NCBI RefSeq assembly: GCF_002949735.1
Contig: NZ_CP026681.1
Span: 4,928,001 to 4,992,000, forward strand
Direction: 5' to 3'
Length of the DNA: 64,000 nucleotides
Source of the DNA: Nostoc sp. 'Peltigera membranacea cyanobiont' N6
GTDB taxonomy: Bacteria; Cyanobacteriota; Cyanobacteriia; Cyanobacteriales; Nostocaceae
The notes below the pieces were generated by a model, which did not search any database, had not been told where the DNA came from, and was given only the letters and a program-made list of their open reading frames with translations. Numbering within the stretch: position 1 is the first letter of the stretch; the number at the start of each line of letters is the position of its first letter. The translations under genes and the position numbers were made by a program. Positions 44,705 to 53,357 of the stretch are shown in pieces.

Positions 44705-44731
44705 ACTTTTTAGGTTTTATCCTAAAAAAGT
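44705..44731. promoter_or_regulatory. Hairpin before hpnJ
   Basis: ACTTTTTAGG and CCTAAAAAAGT pair with one bulged A across a 6-base loop, about 40 bp before the hpnJ start. It could be a terminator of unseen upstream transcription or a leader structure. The gap 44430-44704 holds nothing else that I can support. Confidence 0.35.
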
Positions 44732-44772
44732 GTTAAGTAGAACCGCCGAACTACATATAAGGAAATATACCT

Positions 44773-46227
44773 GTGAAAAAAACTTTGTTTCTCAGCCCTC
44801 CTTCCTTCGATGGTTTTGATGGTGGAGCCGGTTCCCGATATCAAGCCAAGCGTGAGATTACTTCCTTCTGGTATCCTACATGGCTGGCGCAACCCGCAGC
44901 CCTTGTGCCTGGTAGCAAGCTTATAGATGCACCCCCACACGGTCAAACAGTAGAAGATGTCATTGAAATTGCTCAAGATTACGAGCTAATTATCATGCAC
45001 ACCAGCACGCCTTCGCTGCCTAATGATGTGAAGTGTGCCGAGACAATCAAGGCTCAAAACCCTAATGTCCAGATTGGTTTGATTGGAGCGCACGTAGCAG
45101 TATTACCAGAACAGACGCTGATTGAAAACCCGATAGTTGACTTTGTATGTCGTCACGAATTCGACTATACCTGCAAAGAAATAGCCGAAGGGAAATCTTG
45201 GGAAGAAATCACAGGTCTAAGCTACCGCGATCGCCAGGGTAATATCCGTCATAATGAAGACCGCCCTTTGATTCACGATTGGGATTCTATGCCCAGTGTG
45301 TTGCCGGTTTATCACCGCGATTTGGATATTACCAAATACTTTATTGGCTACTTGTTGCATCCATATATTTCCTTTTACACTGGGCGGGGCTGTCCGGCAA
45401 AATGTACCTTCTGCCTTTGGCCGCAAACAATTGGCGGACACTTATACCGCACTAAAAGCCCAGAAGCTGTTGGGCGGGAGATGGAAGAAGCCAAAGCGAT
45501 TTTCGGCGACAAGGTGCGAGAATATATGTTTGATGACGACACCTTTACGATTGACAAACATCGAGCGATCGCAATTAGCGAACATCTGCGGCGACTCAAA
45601 CTGACTTGGAGTTGTAACGCCCGCGCCAATCTCGACTATGACACCCTCAAACAACTACGCGATAACGGTTTACGTCTACTCTTAGTCGGATTTGAATCTG
45701 GCAATCAGCAAATTTTGGACGGGATTAAAAAAGGAATCAAGCTGGAAGTCGCGCGGAAGTTTATGGAAAATTGTCATAAACTTGGCATCACCGTACACGG
45801 CACATTTATCATCGGTTTACCCGACGAAACCCCACAAACAATAGAAGAAACAGTCCGGTTTGCTTGCGATATTAGTCCTCATACAATTCAGGTTTCCATC
45901 GCCGCTCCCTATCCCGGAACAGAACTTTATCGTCAAGCACAAGAAAATAATTGGTTTAGCAACAGTTCTTTAGTTGCTAGCTCAGGAATTCAAATGTCTA
46001 CACTGCAATATCCAAATCTATCCAGTACTGAGATTGAGGATGCAGTTGAGAAGATGTATCGGAAGTTTTATTTCCGTCCCAGAGCGATTATCCCAATTGT
46101 TGGTGAAATGCTTACCGATCCCCAAATGTTAGTACGCCGCTTGCGTGAAGGGCGAGAATTTTTCTCTTACTTAAAAGACCGTCGCACCCAAGCAACAGCA
46201 AAAGCAGAATCAGTAGTTGTTGGTTAG
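44773..46227 (+). CDS. hpnJ: Hopanoid biosynthesis radical SAM protein HpnJ
   Basis: The start at 44773 is a GTG. The 484-residue protein opens KKTLFLSPPSFDGFDGGAGS and has a B12-binding-like N-terminal domain (about 1-150; LIGAHVAVLPEQ). The radical SAM core has the iron-sulphur motif GRGCPAKCTFCLWP (about 204-217), followed by YMFDDDTFTIDKHRA and LVGFESGNQQILDGIKKG. HpnJ is known for ring contraction of the glucosamine head group to the cyclitol ether of bacteriohopanetetrol. hpnK and hpnI follow on the same strand, giving the full set for that head group. The scaffold genes (shc, hpnH, hpnG) are not in the window. Confidence 0.9.
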   Translation: MKKTLFLSPPSFDGFDGGAGSRYQAKREITSFWYPTWLAQPAALVPGSKLIDAPPHGQTVEDVIEIAQDYELIIMHTSTPSLPNDVKCAETIKAQNPNVQIGLIGAHVAVLPEQTLIENPIVDFVCRHEFDYTCKEIAEGKSWEEITGLSYRDRQGNIRHNEDRPLIHDWDSMPSVLPVYHRDLDITKYFIGYLLHPYISFYTGRGCPAKCTFCLWPQTIGGHLYRTKSPEAVGREMEEAKAIFGDKVREYMFDDDTFTIDKHRAIAISEHLRRLKLTWSCNARANLDYDTLKQLRDNGLRLLLVGFESGNQQILDGIKKGIKLEVARKFMENCHKLGITVHGTFIIGLPDETPQTIEETVRFACDISPHTIQVSIAAPYPGTELYRQAQENNWFSNSSLVASSGIQMSTLQYPNLSSTEIEDAVEKMYRKFYFRPRAIIPIVGEMLTDPQMLVRRLREGREFFSYLKDRRTQATAKAESVVVG

Positions 46228-46310
46228 TTGTTGGTTGTTTTTATGGAGGAAGTGACAGGAACCCTGCCAAATAAGTAAATGAACAAAAATATTTACAGTG
46301 ATTGCGATCG

Positions 46311-46337
46311 CAATGACACTGTGTAATTAATTCTGTC
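46311..46337. repeat. 27-bp dispersed repeat, copy 1
   Basis: This sequence, starting CAATGACACTGTGTAATTAA, matches 58816-58842 with a single mismatch. Both copies look like the right end of the TCGCAATGACA repeat family. It lies just before hpnK. Confidence 0.55.
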
Positions 46338-46354
46338 TTAAAAATATAAAACTT

Positions 46355-47227
46355 ATGCAAGCACAGCGATTCGCCATCATCAATGGTGATGACTTTGGTT
46401 TCTCTGAGGGAGTTAATCAAGCAATTATCAAAGCACACAAACAAGGAGTCGTAACTAGTACCAGCCTGATGGTGAGCGCTGATGCTGCAAAAGAGGCTGT
46501 CACCTTAGCAAGTGCCCACCCAAATCTGGCTGTTGGTCTACATCTTGTGTTGGTATGTGGAAAGTCTGTCTTACCGCCAGAGCAGATTCCCCATTTAGTA
46601 GACAAAGAAGGTAACTTTTCCAACAGTCCACTAAACGCTGGATTGCGCTATCAATTTGTTAGGGAAACCCGTCAAGAACTGCGGCAAGAAATTCGCGCCC
46701 AGCTAGAAAAATACCGTTCTACTGGTTTGCCTCTCTCTCATGTTGATGGACATTTGCATTTGCATGTACATCCGGTAGTCTTGCGTATTTTAGTTGACTT
46801 GGCACCAGAATTTGATATTAAAGTAATTCGTCTTCCCAGTGAGGAACTAGGGATTACCTTGAGAGTTAATCGCAGTCATTTACTAACAAAGCTAGTTTGG
46901 TCAGCAGTATTTGGCAGACTACGCCGCTATGGTGAGAAACTGCTAGAGTCTCAAGGTATTAGCTTTACTCAAAGAGTTTACGGCTTATTGCAAACTGGTG
47001 GCATTACAGAGGAATATTTACTTGGGTTGATACCCCAAATCCAGGCAAACTTGGTAGAGATTTACTCTCATCCAGCGATGCCTGCGGCGGGCTTCGCCAA
47101 CGCAAATGGAGAACTAGGCACAGGCGAAGCAGAACTGGCTGCATTATTAAGCGATCGAGTCCGCGAAGCGCTCCTTAATAACGGCTTTGAAATTACCAAC
47201 CATCATTTCCTATCCCAACGTAAGTAG
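46355..47227 (+). CDS. hpnK: Hopanoid biosynthesis deacetylase HpnK (ChbG/YdjC fold)
   Basis: The 290-residue protein has the YdjC-type TIM-like fold. Metal ligands are seen in IINGDDFGFSEGVNQAIIKA (Asp pair near 11-12) and in LSHVDGHLHLHVHPVVLRIL (two His, about 128-147); an early His is in VGLHLVLVCG. HpnK removes the acetyl group from N-acetylglucosaminyl bacteriohopanetetrol to give the glucosamine form. It lies between hpnJ (127 bp upstream) and hpnI. A 7-bp tandem repeat array follows the stop codon. Confidence 0.9.
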   Translation: MQAQRFAIINGDDFGFSEGVNQAIIKAHKQGVVTSTSLMVSADAAKEAVTLASAHPNLAVGLHLVLVCGKSVLPPEQIPHLVDKEGNFSNSPLNAGLRYQFVRETRQELRQEIRAQLEKYRSTGLPLSHVDGHLHLHVHPVVLRILVDLAPEFDIKVIRLPSEELGITLRVNRSHLLTKLVWSAVFGRLRRYGEKLLESQGISFTQRVYGLLQTGGITEEYLLGLIPQIQANLVEIYSHPAMPAAGFANANGELGTGEAELAALLSDRVREALLNNGFEITNHHFLSQRK

Positions 47228-47256
47228 GTCGGTGTGAATATTTATTGTTGGGATGA

Positions 47257-47305
47257 GGCAGGAGGCAGGAGGCAGGAGGCAGGAGGCAGGAGGCAGAAGG
47301 CAGGA
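47257..47305. repeat. GGCAGGA heptamer tandem repeat
   Basis: Seven units of GGCAGGA; the sixth reads GGCAGAA. It lies between hpnK and hpnI, 30 bp after the hpnK stop. Confidence 0.95.
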
Positions 47306-47498
47306 GGATTTGAGTCTATTTAATTTTTCTTAACATAGTGTGGTTTTTCCACATCGTCCTACTTACTACCTAAATTTGATTTTCTATAATTCAAAAGTAA
47401 TAGCTTTGTCATCCAAATTACATTTAACGTACATACAAAAATCCTAAACTTCTCGGCAGTGAATCTCGAAAATGCTAATACTAATCGCCTGGTAATCA

Positions 47499-48707
47499 AT
47501 GGCTATGTTTGCATCTACTGTCTTAACAAATCTTCACCTATTTTTTATTACTTTTCTGATAATTTTGTGCGTATTATCTATTTTATTTTATTGCTATGCA
47601 ATTTATGCAGCAATAAATTTTTTTGCCGATCCCCAGCCAATCGATCTAGAGTTTCATCCACCTGTTAGTATCCTCAAACCCATTTGTGGACTTGATAGCA
47701 ATGCTTATGAAAATCTCGCCTCATTTTGTCAGCAGGACTATCCAAAATATCAAATCATCTTTGCTGTGCAAAACTCTGAAGACCCTTGCATAGAGGTTGT
47801 AGAGAAAATTATCTACAATTTCTCAGAATTGGATATTTCGTTAATAGTAAGCGATCGCGTCATTGGTACAAACTTGAAAGTTAGCAACTTAGCTAATGCT
47901 GCAACCAAAGCGAAATACGAAATTCTCGTCCTTGCTGATAGTGACATTCGAGTAGGAACAGACTACTTGCAAAGAGTTATCCAGCCGTTGCAAGATGAAA
48001 GCGTTGGTGTCGTTACCTGTATGTATCGCTCCTTAACTCAAGGATGGATATCGATATTAGAAGCTATTGGTACTACGACTGAGTTTCATGCAGGGGTTTT
48101 AGTCAGCAATATCAAAGAAAATGGTATAAAATATGCCTTTGGTTCCACCATTGCCATTCCGAAAAAAGTACTAGAAGCGATCGGTGGATTTGAAGCGATC
48201 GCTGATTATTTGGCAGATGATTTCCAACTTGGCTATCTACCTGTGCAAGCAGGTTACAAGGTTGTGCTTTCCGACTACATCGTTGAACACGTACAGATAA
48301 GCAACAATTTAGTTGATGCCATCAGACGGCAGATTCGTTGGGCGCGTGGTAAACGAGTTTCTCGTCCTTGGGGTTATGTAGGACTCATTTTTACCTATGG
48401 TGTAGTCAGCAGCTTGTTGCTGCTAATTGCCACGGATGGTTCAATACTAGGATGGCTAGGACTATGTATCTGTTGGATAACAAGATTGCTTATGGCTTGG
48501 TTCGTTGGTACTATTAGTTTGAAAGATCCAATTGTCAAAAAGTTTCTGTGGCTTGTTCCTGTATGCGACTTGTTCAGCTTTGCTATTTGGTGTTTTGGCT
48601 TGATTGGCAACAGTATAGAGTGGCGGGGGCAACAACTCAAGCTAACTAAAGATGGAAAGCTACTAGTACAAGAAGACAAGAGTTATGAATTATCAATTAT
48701 CAATTAA
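47499..48707 (+). CDS. hpnI: Hopanoid biosynthesis glycosyltransferase HpnI
   Basis: The 402-residue GT2 enzyme has an N-terminal membrane helix (about 12-40). The nucleotide-sugar domain has PPVSILKPICGLDSNAYENL, FCQQDYPKYQIIFAVQ, LADSDIRVG (DxD type) and a QxxRW-like RRQIRWARGKR. Three or so C-terminal membrane helices (about 290-385) follow. HpnI attaches N-acetylglucosamine to bacteriohopanetetrol, and HpnK then deacetylates it. It follows the heptamer repeat by about 190 bp, and the CDP-alcohol phosphotransferase starts 65 bp downstream. Confidence 0.9.
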   Translation: MAMFASTVLTNLHLFFITFLIILCVLSILFYCYAIYAAINFFADPQPIDLEFHPPVSILKPICGLDSNAYENLASFCQQDYPKYQIIFAVQNSEDPCIEVVEKIIYNFSELDISLIVSDRVIGTNLKVSNLANAATKAKYEILVLADSDIRVGTDYLQRVIQPLQDESVGVVTCMYRSLTQGWISILEAIGTTTEFHAGVLVSNIKENGIKYAFGSTIAIPKKVLEAIGGFEAIADYLADDFQLGYLPVQAGYKVVLSDYIVEHVQISNNLVDAIRRQIRWARGKRVSRPWGYVGLIFTYGVVSSLLLLIATDGSILGWLGLCICWITRLLMAWFVGTISLKDPIVKKFLWLVPVCDLFSFAIWCFGLIGNSIEWRGQQLKLTKDGKLLVQEDKSYELSIIN

Positions 48708-48772
48708 GGTTTTGACTAGTTAGTAATTACTGTTATACCTCTTCAAAGACCATATCAAATTCAAGTTTATCT

Positions 48773-49399
48773 ATGATCGCAAAGCCTTGGGATGCTCAAC
48801 TTGCTTACTGGCTAGTTAAACCTCTAAAAGATAGTTGGGTAAACCCTAATCATCTCACCACAGTACGACTTGTAACAGGGTTAGCGGCTGCCGTAGCGAT
48901 GTCTACGACGGGCTACGCCTACGCGGTTGGCGATGTCGTCTGGGCTAACATTGGGGCATGGCTGTTTGCTTTATCCAACTTTCTAGATCATACGGATGGT
49001 GAATTAGCTCGTTTGAGTGGAAAAAGCAGCAAATGGGGACATCAGTATGACCTCGCCAGTGACGCTATTATCCACATTCTTTTGTTTGTGTGCATTGGAT
49101 ATGGTCTTCGAGAGGGAAAATTTGGTTGGTGGGCGTTGCTGATGGGGATAGTATCTGGGGTGTCTGTTGCTTGCATCTTTCATTTGCGAAACCAAATGGA
49201 ACAGCGTTTAGGTAAAGACGCTAGCCGTCAACCAAATTTCGCCGGGTTTGACATCGAAGATGTGCTGTATTTGTTTCCCATAGTTACCTTACTAGATGGA
49301 CTAGAGCCGTTACTAATAGCAGCTACAATTGGGGCACCAACCTTTGCTTTATGGGTAATTTGGCAATTTTTTGCACTCCCACAGTCTGAAGCAAATTAA
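48773..49399 (+). CDS. CDP-alcohol phosphatidyltransferase family protein
   Basis: The 208-residue integral membrane enzyme has the complete family signature DGxxARx8Gx3Dx3D as DGELARLSGKSSKWGHQYD followed by LASD (about residues 71-93). It has five or six hydrophobic segments. These enzymes swap CMP for an alcohol group, joining a phospho-head group to a lipid or polyol. It lies between hpnI and genes for phosphonate formation and nucleotidyl transfer. A reasonable reading is that it transfers a CMP-activated phosphonate (or phospho-) head group to a lipid or hopanoid alcohol. The substrates are inferred from context only. Confidence 0.88.
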   Translation: MIAKPWDAQLAYWLVKPLKDSWVNPNHLTTVRLVTGLAAAVAMSTTGYAYAVGDVVWANIGAWLFALSNFLDHTDGELARLSGKSSKWGHQYDLASDAIIHILLFVCIGYGLREGKFGWWALLMGIVSGVSVACIFHLRNQMEQRLGKDASRQPNFAGFDIEDVLYLFPIVTLLDGLEPLLIAATIGAPTFALWVIWQFFALPQSEAN

Positions 49400-49430
49400 G
49401 GGAATTGGGAATTGGGAATTGGGAATTGGG
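49400..49430. repeat. GGGAATT heptamer tandem repeat
   Basis: Four units of GGGAATT plus GGG, starting at the stop of the CDP-alcohol phosphotransferase gene. Confidence 0.9.
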
Positions 49431-49526
49431 CACAAAATAAGGTGAGTTCGATGAACTTTTCCCTGCCTTGAACTAAAATTCAATGAATGTTGATTTTTGC
49501 AATCTTGTACTAGTATCAAACTATCA

Positions 49527-50240
49527 ATGGAGCTTCAAACTGAAATTGATAAAGCTATAGCAGTTGTTGATTACCAAAAACTTCAAGCTGAGTTTCAAGC
49601 ACAGAATGAATTGTTGGTGGTTGAGAACTTTCTCTCTAACTCCATCATCAAGCAGTTTTTAACCCTGTTGCCATCTTTGCAACCTGCTATCAACCGCAAC
49701 TATATTCCCAATTATAAAAAGGGCGGTAGTATCAGCCGCTATAGTTTAGACAGCCTCGCTCCGATTTTTAGAGAGTTTTATCAACTCAGTGCCTTTTTTG
49801 AGTTCCTGAACAAAATTACGGTAGAAAAACTCCTTCCCTGTCCTGATACCGATCCCCATACTTACGCGCTGTACTATTACACTGAGCCTGGAGATCATAT
49901 TCAGTATCATTACGATACCTCTTACTATCACGGGAAACGCTATACAGTGTTGCTTGGTTTAGTTGATAATTCATCCAGTAAGCTGGAATATCAACTCTAC
50001 AAAGATATTCCTGAACAGGAGACACAAACGCGATCGCTCTCCCTCACCCCTGGTACTCTAGTTTTATTCAATGGTGATAAACTTTACCATCGAGTTACGC
50101 CTTTGGGTGACAACGAACAGCGCATTGTCTTGACTTTGGAGTACGTCACCGACACCCGTATGGGTATGTTAAAACGTTTTGTCTCGAATATGAAAGATGC
50201 GATCGCTTATTTTGGTTTTCGCCAAGTGTTTCGCAGTTAA
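49527..50240 (+). CDS. 2-Oxoglutarate/Fe(II)-dependent oxygenase-like protein
   Basis: From ATG 49527 the protein has 237 residues. An upstream TTG at 49497 would add ten. The double-stranded beta-helix iron site is YHYDTSYYHGKRYTVLLGLV (His-x-Asp, about 132-134). The distal His is in GDKLYHRVTPLGDNEQRIVL, and a following Arg (QRIVLTLEY) is placed to bind 2-oxoglutarate. The family hydroxylates small molecules, lipids or proteins. Its place between the CDP-alcohol phosphotransferase and the phosphonate genes suggests that it hydroxylates the lipid or the phosphonate, but this is not shown. Confidence 0.75.
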   Translation: MELQTEIDKAIAVVDYQKLQAEFQAQNELLVVENFLSNSIIKQFLTLLPSLQPAINRNYIPNYKKGGSISRYSLDSLAPIFREFYQLSAFFEFLNKITVEKLLPCPDTDPHTYALYYYTEPGDHIQYHYDTSYYHGKRYTVLLGLVDNSSSKLEYQLYKDIPEQETQTRSLSLTPGTLVLFNGDKLYHRVTPLGDNEQRIVLTLEYVTDTRMGMLKRFVSNMKDAIAYFGFRQVFRS

Positions 50241-50260
50241 GGTAACTAGTACCCAGCCTT

Positions 50261-50605
50261 CTACTTATATTCTCCAATCACCTCGATTTTACCCACAATA
50301 TTGCTGTTTAACTCTTCTAGTTCTTCGGCTGGAATCCACCATTCTGTATGATATGAAGCCCCAACTTGATGAACTTCATACTTATCCATGAAAACTTTCT
50401 TAACCTCAAATCGTGTAACATAACCCACGCCACTGTCCCTAATATTCCATTTAGTCGCAATTTCTTGGGCATACTGCTTGTTTGTAACTGGGTAGAAAAT
50501 GGGCTGTTCGGGTAATCTCGGCGGCCATTTGGTGTAATCGCTTTGTTTAACTAGTTCTAGCTCTTCTGGCCCAGTGGGGCGATACAGAGTTACTGTTTCT
50601 TCCAT
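50261..50605 (-). CDS. Conserved protein, often annotated ADP-ribosylation/crystallin J1
   Basis: The 114-residue soluble protein has the recurring pattern VTLYRPTGPEELELVKQ, FPPRL-type WPPRLPEQPIFYPVTNKQYA, GYVTRFEVKKVF and EWWIPAEELEELNSNIVGKI. I have seen this family annotated as ADP-ribosylation/crystallin J1, but no catalytic residues support that name. It is the only leftward gene within the hopanoid-phosphonate region and divides it into two rightward blocks, ending 20 bp from the oxygenase stop. It is probably a bystander. Confidence 0.65.
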   Translation of the reverse strand: MEETVTLYRPTGPEELELVKQSDYTKWPPRLPEQPIFYPVTNKQYAQEIATKWNIRDSGVGYVTRFEVKKVFMDKYEVHQVGASYHTEWWIPAEELEELNSNIVGKIEVIGEYK

Positions 50606-50712
50606 GTTAAGAATTAATTAACAAATATTGTCTTGAGCAAAAAACAGTCATTATAAAATACTGGGAAAATTTATAGATTTCCTGGTGTTTTAGCTTTGTT
50701 GGTGACTTGACG

Positions 50713-51468
50713 ATGAAGGCAATTATATTAGCTGCTGGCGTTGGACGACGCTTAGGTAAAGACGGGCAAATCCAACCCAAATGCTTGCTGAAATTTAACG
50801 GCAAATCTCTATTAGAGCGCCATTTGAACCATCTCCGTCATTACCAGATTGATGAAGTAGTGATTGCCGTGGGTTATCAAGCACAAAGAATTCAGGATGA
50901 AATCAAAGCACTGGGAGCCGAAAAGTGGGTCAGTACTGTTTATAATGCTGATTATACCAAAGGTAGTGTAATTAGCCTTTGGACTGTACGTCAGCATCTA
51001 ACTGCTGGTGATGACATATTATTAATGGATGCAGATGTGTTGTGCGATCGCCGCATCGTCGAACGACTAGTAAAGACAGATATTCCCAACAGCTTCTTGC
51101 TGGATCGGGATTTTGAAGCGGGAGATGAACCTGTGAAGCTTTGTGTCAGAGATAATTATCTAGTGGAGTTTCGCAAACAAGTAACTCTTGGTTTGACTTA
51201 CGATTTTGCAGGCGAGTCAGTGGGATTCTTTCGTTTTGGAAGTGCTGTTGCTCGCTGTCTTGCGACTCGCACAGAACAATATGTTGCAGACGGACGCGAT
51301 AATGAACCTTATGAAGAAGTAATTCGGGATCTGCTTTTAGAAACTCCAGAAACATTTGGTTACGAAGACATCACTGGATTACCTTGGTTAGAAATCGATT
51401 TTCCCCAGGATATTGAACGCGCTAAGAATGAGATTTTACCTCAGATAGAAGTTGTAGAAAATCTCTAA
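50713..51468 (+). CDS. Nucleotidyltransferase, phosphocholine cytidylyltransferase-like
   Basis: From ATG 50713 the protein has 251 residues with the GT-A-like nucleotidyltransferase fold. The signature is KAIILAAGVGRRLGKDG with PKCLLKFNGKSLLERHL (residues 2-35; the Lys binds phosphate). LLMDADVLCDRRIVERLV carries the metal-binding Asp, and LPWLEIDFPQDIERAKNEI ends the domain. Family members activate phosphocholine or related phospho- or phosphono-head groups with CTP. The PEP mutase fusion gene follows after 40 bp and has a second nucleotidyltransferase domain. A role in CMP-activating a phosphonate is likely from context. Confidence 0.85.
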   Translation: MKAIILAAGVGRRLGKDGQIQPKCLLKFNGKSLLERHLNHLRHYQIDEVVIAVGYQAQRIQDEIKALGAEKWVSTVYNADYTKGSVISLWTVRQHLTAGDDILLMDADVLCDRRIVERLVKTDIPNSFLLDRDFEAGDEPVKLCVRDNYLVEFRKQVTLGLTYDFAGESVGFFRFGSAVARCLATRTEQYVADGRDNEPYEEVIRDLLLETPETFGYEDITGLPWLEIDFPQDIERAKNEILPQIEVVENL

Positions 51469-51508
51469 AAATATCTTCATCATATATAGGTTGAAAAAAG
51501 CAGAATAG

Positions 51509-53164
51509 ATGCATCAAATATTTGCACCCACAGATACCACTGCAAACTTAAATAAATGTGCCCAATTGCGGCTATTACTAGAATCGCCTCAACTTGACTT
51601 CATTATGGAAGCTCACAATGGGATTAGCGCCCGGATTGTGGAAGAGGCTGGATTTAAAGGAATTTGGGCGAGTGGATTAGCCCTTTCGGCTCAATATGGC
51701 GTTCGAGATAATAATGAAGCCAGTTGGACTCAAATTGTGGAAATGCTTGAGTTCATGTCTGATGTCACCAACATCCCCATCTTGCTAGACGGAGATACAG
51801 GTTATGGCAACTTTAATAATATGCGTCGCCTGGTTAAAAAGTTAGAACAGCGAGGTATTGCTGGAGTCTGTATTGAAGATAAGCTTTTTCCCAAAACCAA
51901 CAGCTTTATTAACGGTAGTCGCCAACCTTTGGCTGATATTGATGAATTCTGCGGCAAAATTAAAGCAGGTAAGGATAGTCAGACAGACCCAGATTTTTGC
52001 ATCGTCGCCCGACTCGAAGCTTTGATTGCCGGTTGGGATCTTTCAGAGGCGTTGCGTCGAGCCGAAGCTTACCATGCCGCCGGAGCAACCGCTATTTTAA
52101 TTCACAGTAAATCATCGCGTCCTGACCAAGTGCTAGCCTTTGCTAAAGAATGGGCGGGTCGTTCGCCATTAGTGATTATACCGACTAAGTATTACAGCAC
52201 GCCTACTGATGTTTTTCGCAAAGCTGAAGTTAATTTGGTCATCTGGGCAAACCATCTGATTCGATCTGCTATTGCTAGTATGCAAGCGATCGCACGCGAA
52301 GTAAAAGCTAGTGAAACTTTAATCAACATTGAAGATGATATTGCGCCTGTAAAAGAAATTTTCCGGCTACAGGGTGCGGATGAACTGTTAGAAGCTGAAA
52401 AGCGCTACTTCAACAACGGACGACATGATATCCAAGCGATCGTTTTGGCTGCTAGCAGAGGCCAAGAATTAGCAGGATTGACACAAGATAAACCAAAAGT
52501 CATGCTACCCCTTGGAGGTAAACCTCTACTCAGGTTGTTGGTGGACAAATTTAAGAAACTTGCCATCAACGATATTACAGTGGTCGCAGGTTACAAAGCA
52601 GAAACTATAGATGTTGTGGGGGCTAAAGTCATCCGCAACCCAGATTATGAAACAACGGGAGAATTAGCATCCTTAGCTTGCGCTCAAAGTAGCTTCAGCG
52701 AAGAAATGCTGGTGCTTTACGGCGATTTACTATTTAGAAGCTACATCTTGCGTGATTTATTAGAATGTCCCGGAGAAATTGTGGCTGTAGTTGATTCTGT
52801 AGCGAACAGCAAGTCTGTTAGCGGTTCACCTGACTACGCTTATTGCTCAATTCCAGACGATCTTTCTCTGTTTGGACAGGATGTTAACTTGTTGGATATT
52901 TCTAAAACGACACAAACGCAATTAGGAAACTCTAGCGGACGCTGGATTGGGATGCTGCGCCTGCGGAGTCAAGGTAGAGAGTGGCTGAGTGAAGCACTTA
53001 ATGAGTTGCAAAAACGACCGGAATTTAACACTTTGGGTTTGCCAGAACTATGCAATTATTTAATCGAGCAAGGCAAACCTATTAAGGTGCTTTATATTCG
53101 TGGTAACTGGTTAGATGTTAATTCTTTAGACGATCTTGACCTTGCTTTTCAATTGAAACAATAG
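51509..53164 (+). CDS. aepX: Phosphoenolpyruvate mutase fused to a nucleotidyltransferase domain
   Basis: 551 residues. The N-terminal PEP mutase (about 20-300) has the PEP mutase/isocitrate lyase barrel with IMEAHNGISARIVEEAGFKG, PILLDGDTGYGNFNNMRRL and the diagnostic EDKLFPKTNS (about 123-132). That motif separates true mutases from lyases. It turns phosphoenolpyruvate into phosphonopyruvate, the C-P bond-forming step. The C-terminal part (about 308-551) is an NTP transferase: IQAIVLAASRGQELAGLTQD, PKVMLPLGGKPLLRLLV and LVLYGDLLF. It would activate a phosphonate with CTP. The decarboxylase gene lies 193 bp downstream. The mutase call is firm; the partner nucleotide is inferred. Confidence 0.92.
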   Translation: MHQIFAPTDTTANLNKCAQLRLLLESPQLDFIMEAHNGISARIVEEAGFKGIWASGLALSAQYGVRDNNEASWTQIVEMLEFMSDVTNIPILLDGDTGYGNFNNMRRLVKKLEQRGIAGVCIEDKLFPKTNSFINGSRQPLADIDEFCGKIKAGKDSQTDPDFCIVARLEALIAGWDLSEALRRAEAYHAAGATAILIHSKSSRPDQVLAFAKEWAGRSPLVIIPTKYYSTPTDVFRKAEVNLVIWANHLIRSAIASMQAIAREVKASETLINIEDDIAPVKEIFRLQGADELLEAEKRYFNNGRHDIQAIVLAASRGQELAGLTQDKPKVMLPLGGKPLLRLLVDKFKKLAINDITVVAGYKAETIDVVGAKVIRNPDYETTGELASLACAQSSFSEEMLVLYGDLLFRSYILRDLLECPGEIVAVVDSVANSKSVSGSPDYAYCSIPDDLSLFGQDVNLLDISKTTQTQLGNSSGRWIGMLRLRSQGREWLSEALNELQKRPEFNTLGLPELCNYLIEQGKPIKVLYIRGNWLDVNSLDDLDLAFQLKQ

Positions 53165-53357
53165 GGAGTGGGGAATGAGGAGGTGGAAATTTTGAACTCT
53201 GAGGTTCATCGACGAAGCTTTGAGGTTAAAGTTTTGAGTTCTGAAGCGCAAGTTTTGCTTTCTGAAGTCGAAGTAATAATTTTTTATCCCCACTCTCAAC
53301 TTCCTAATCCCCATCTCAATCGTTTAAATACCTGAAAATTGCTGTAAATTTTTAATT

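Noticed and set aside
47257..47305. GGCAGGA array as a possible CRISPR
   Set aside because: Units are 7 bp and contiguous with no spacers, and there are no cas genes in the window.
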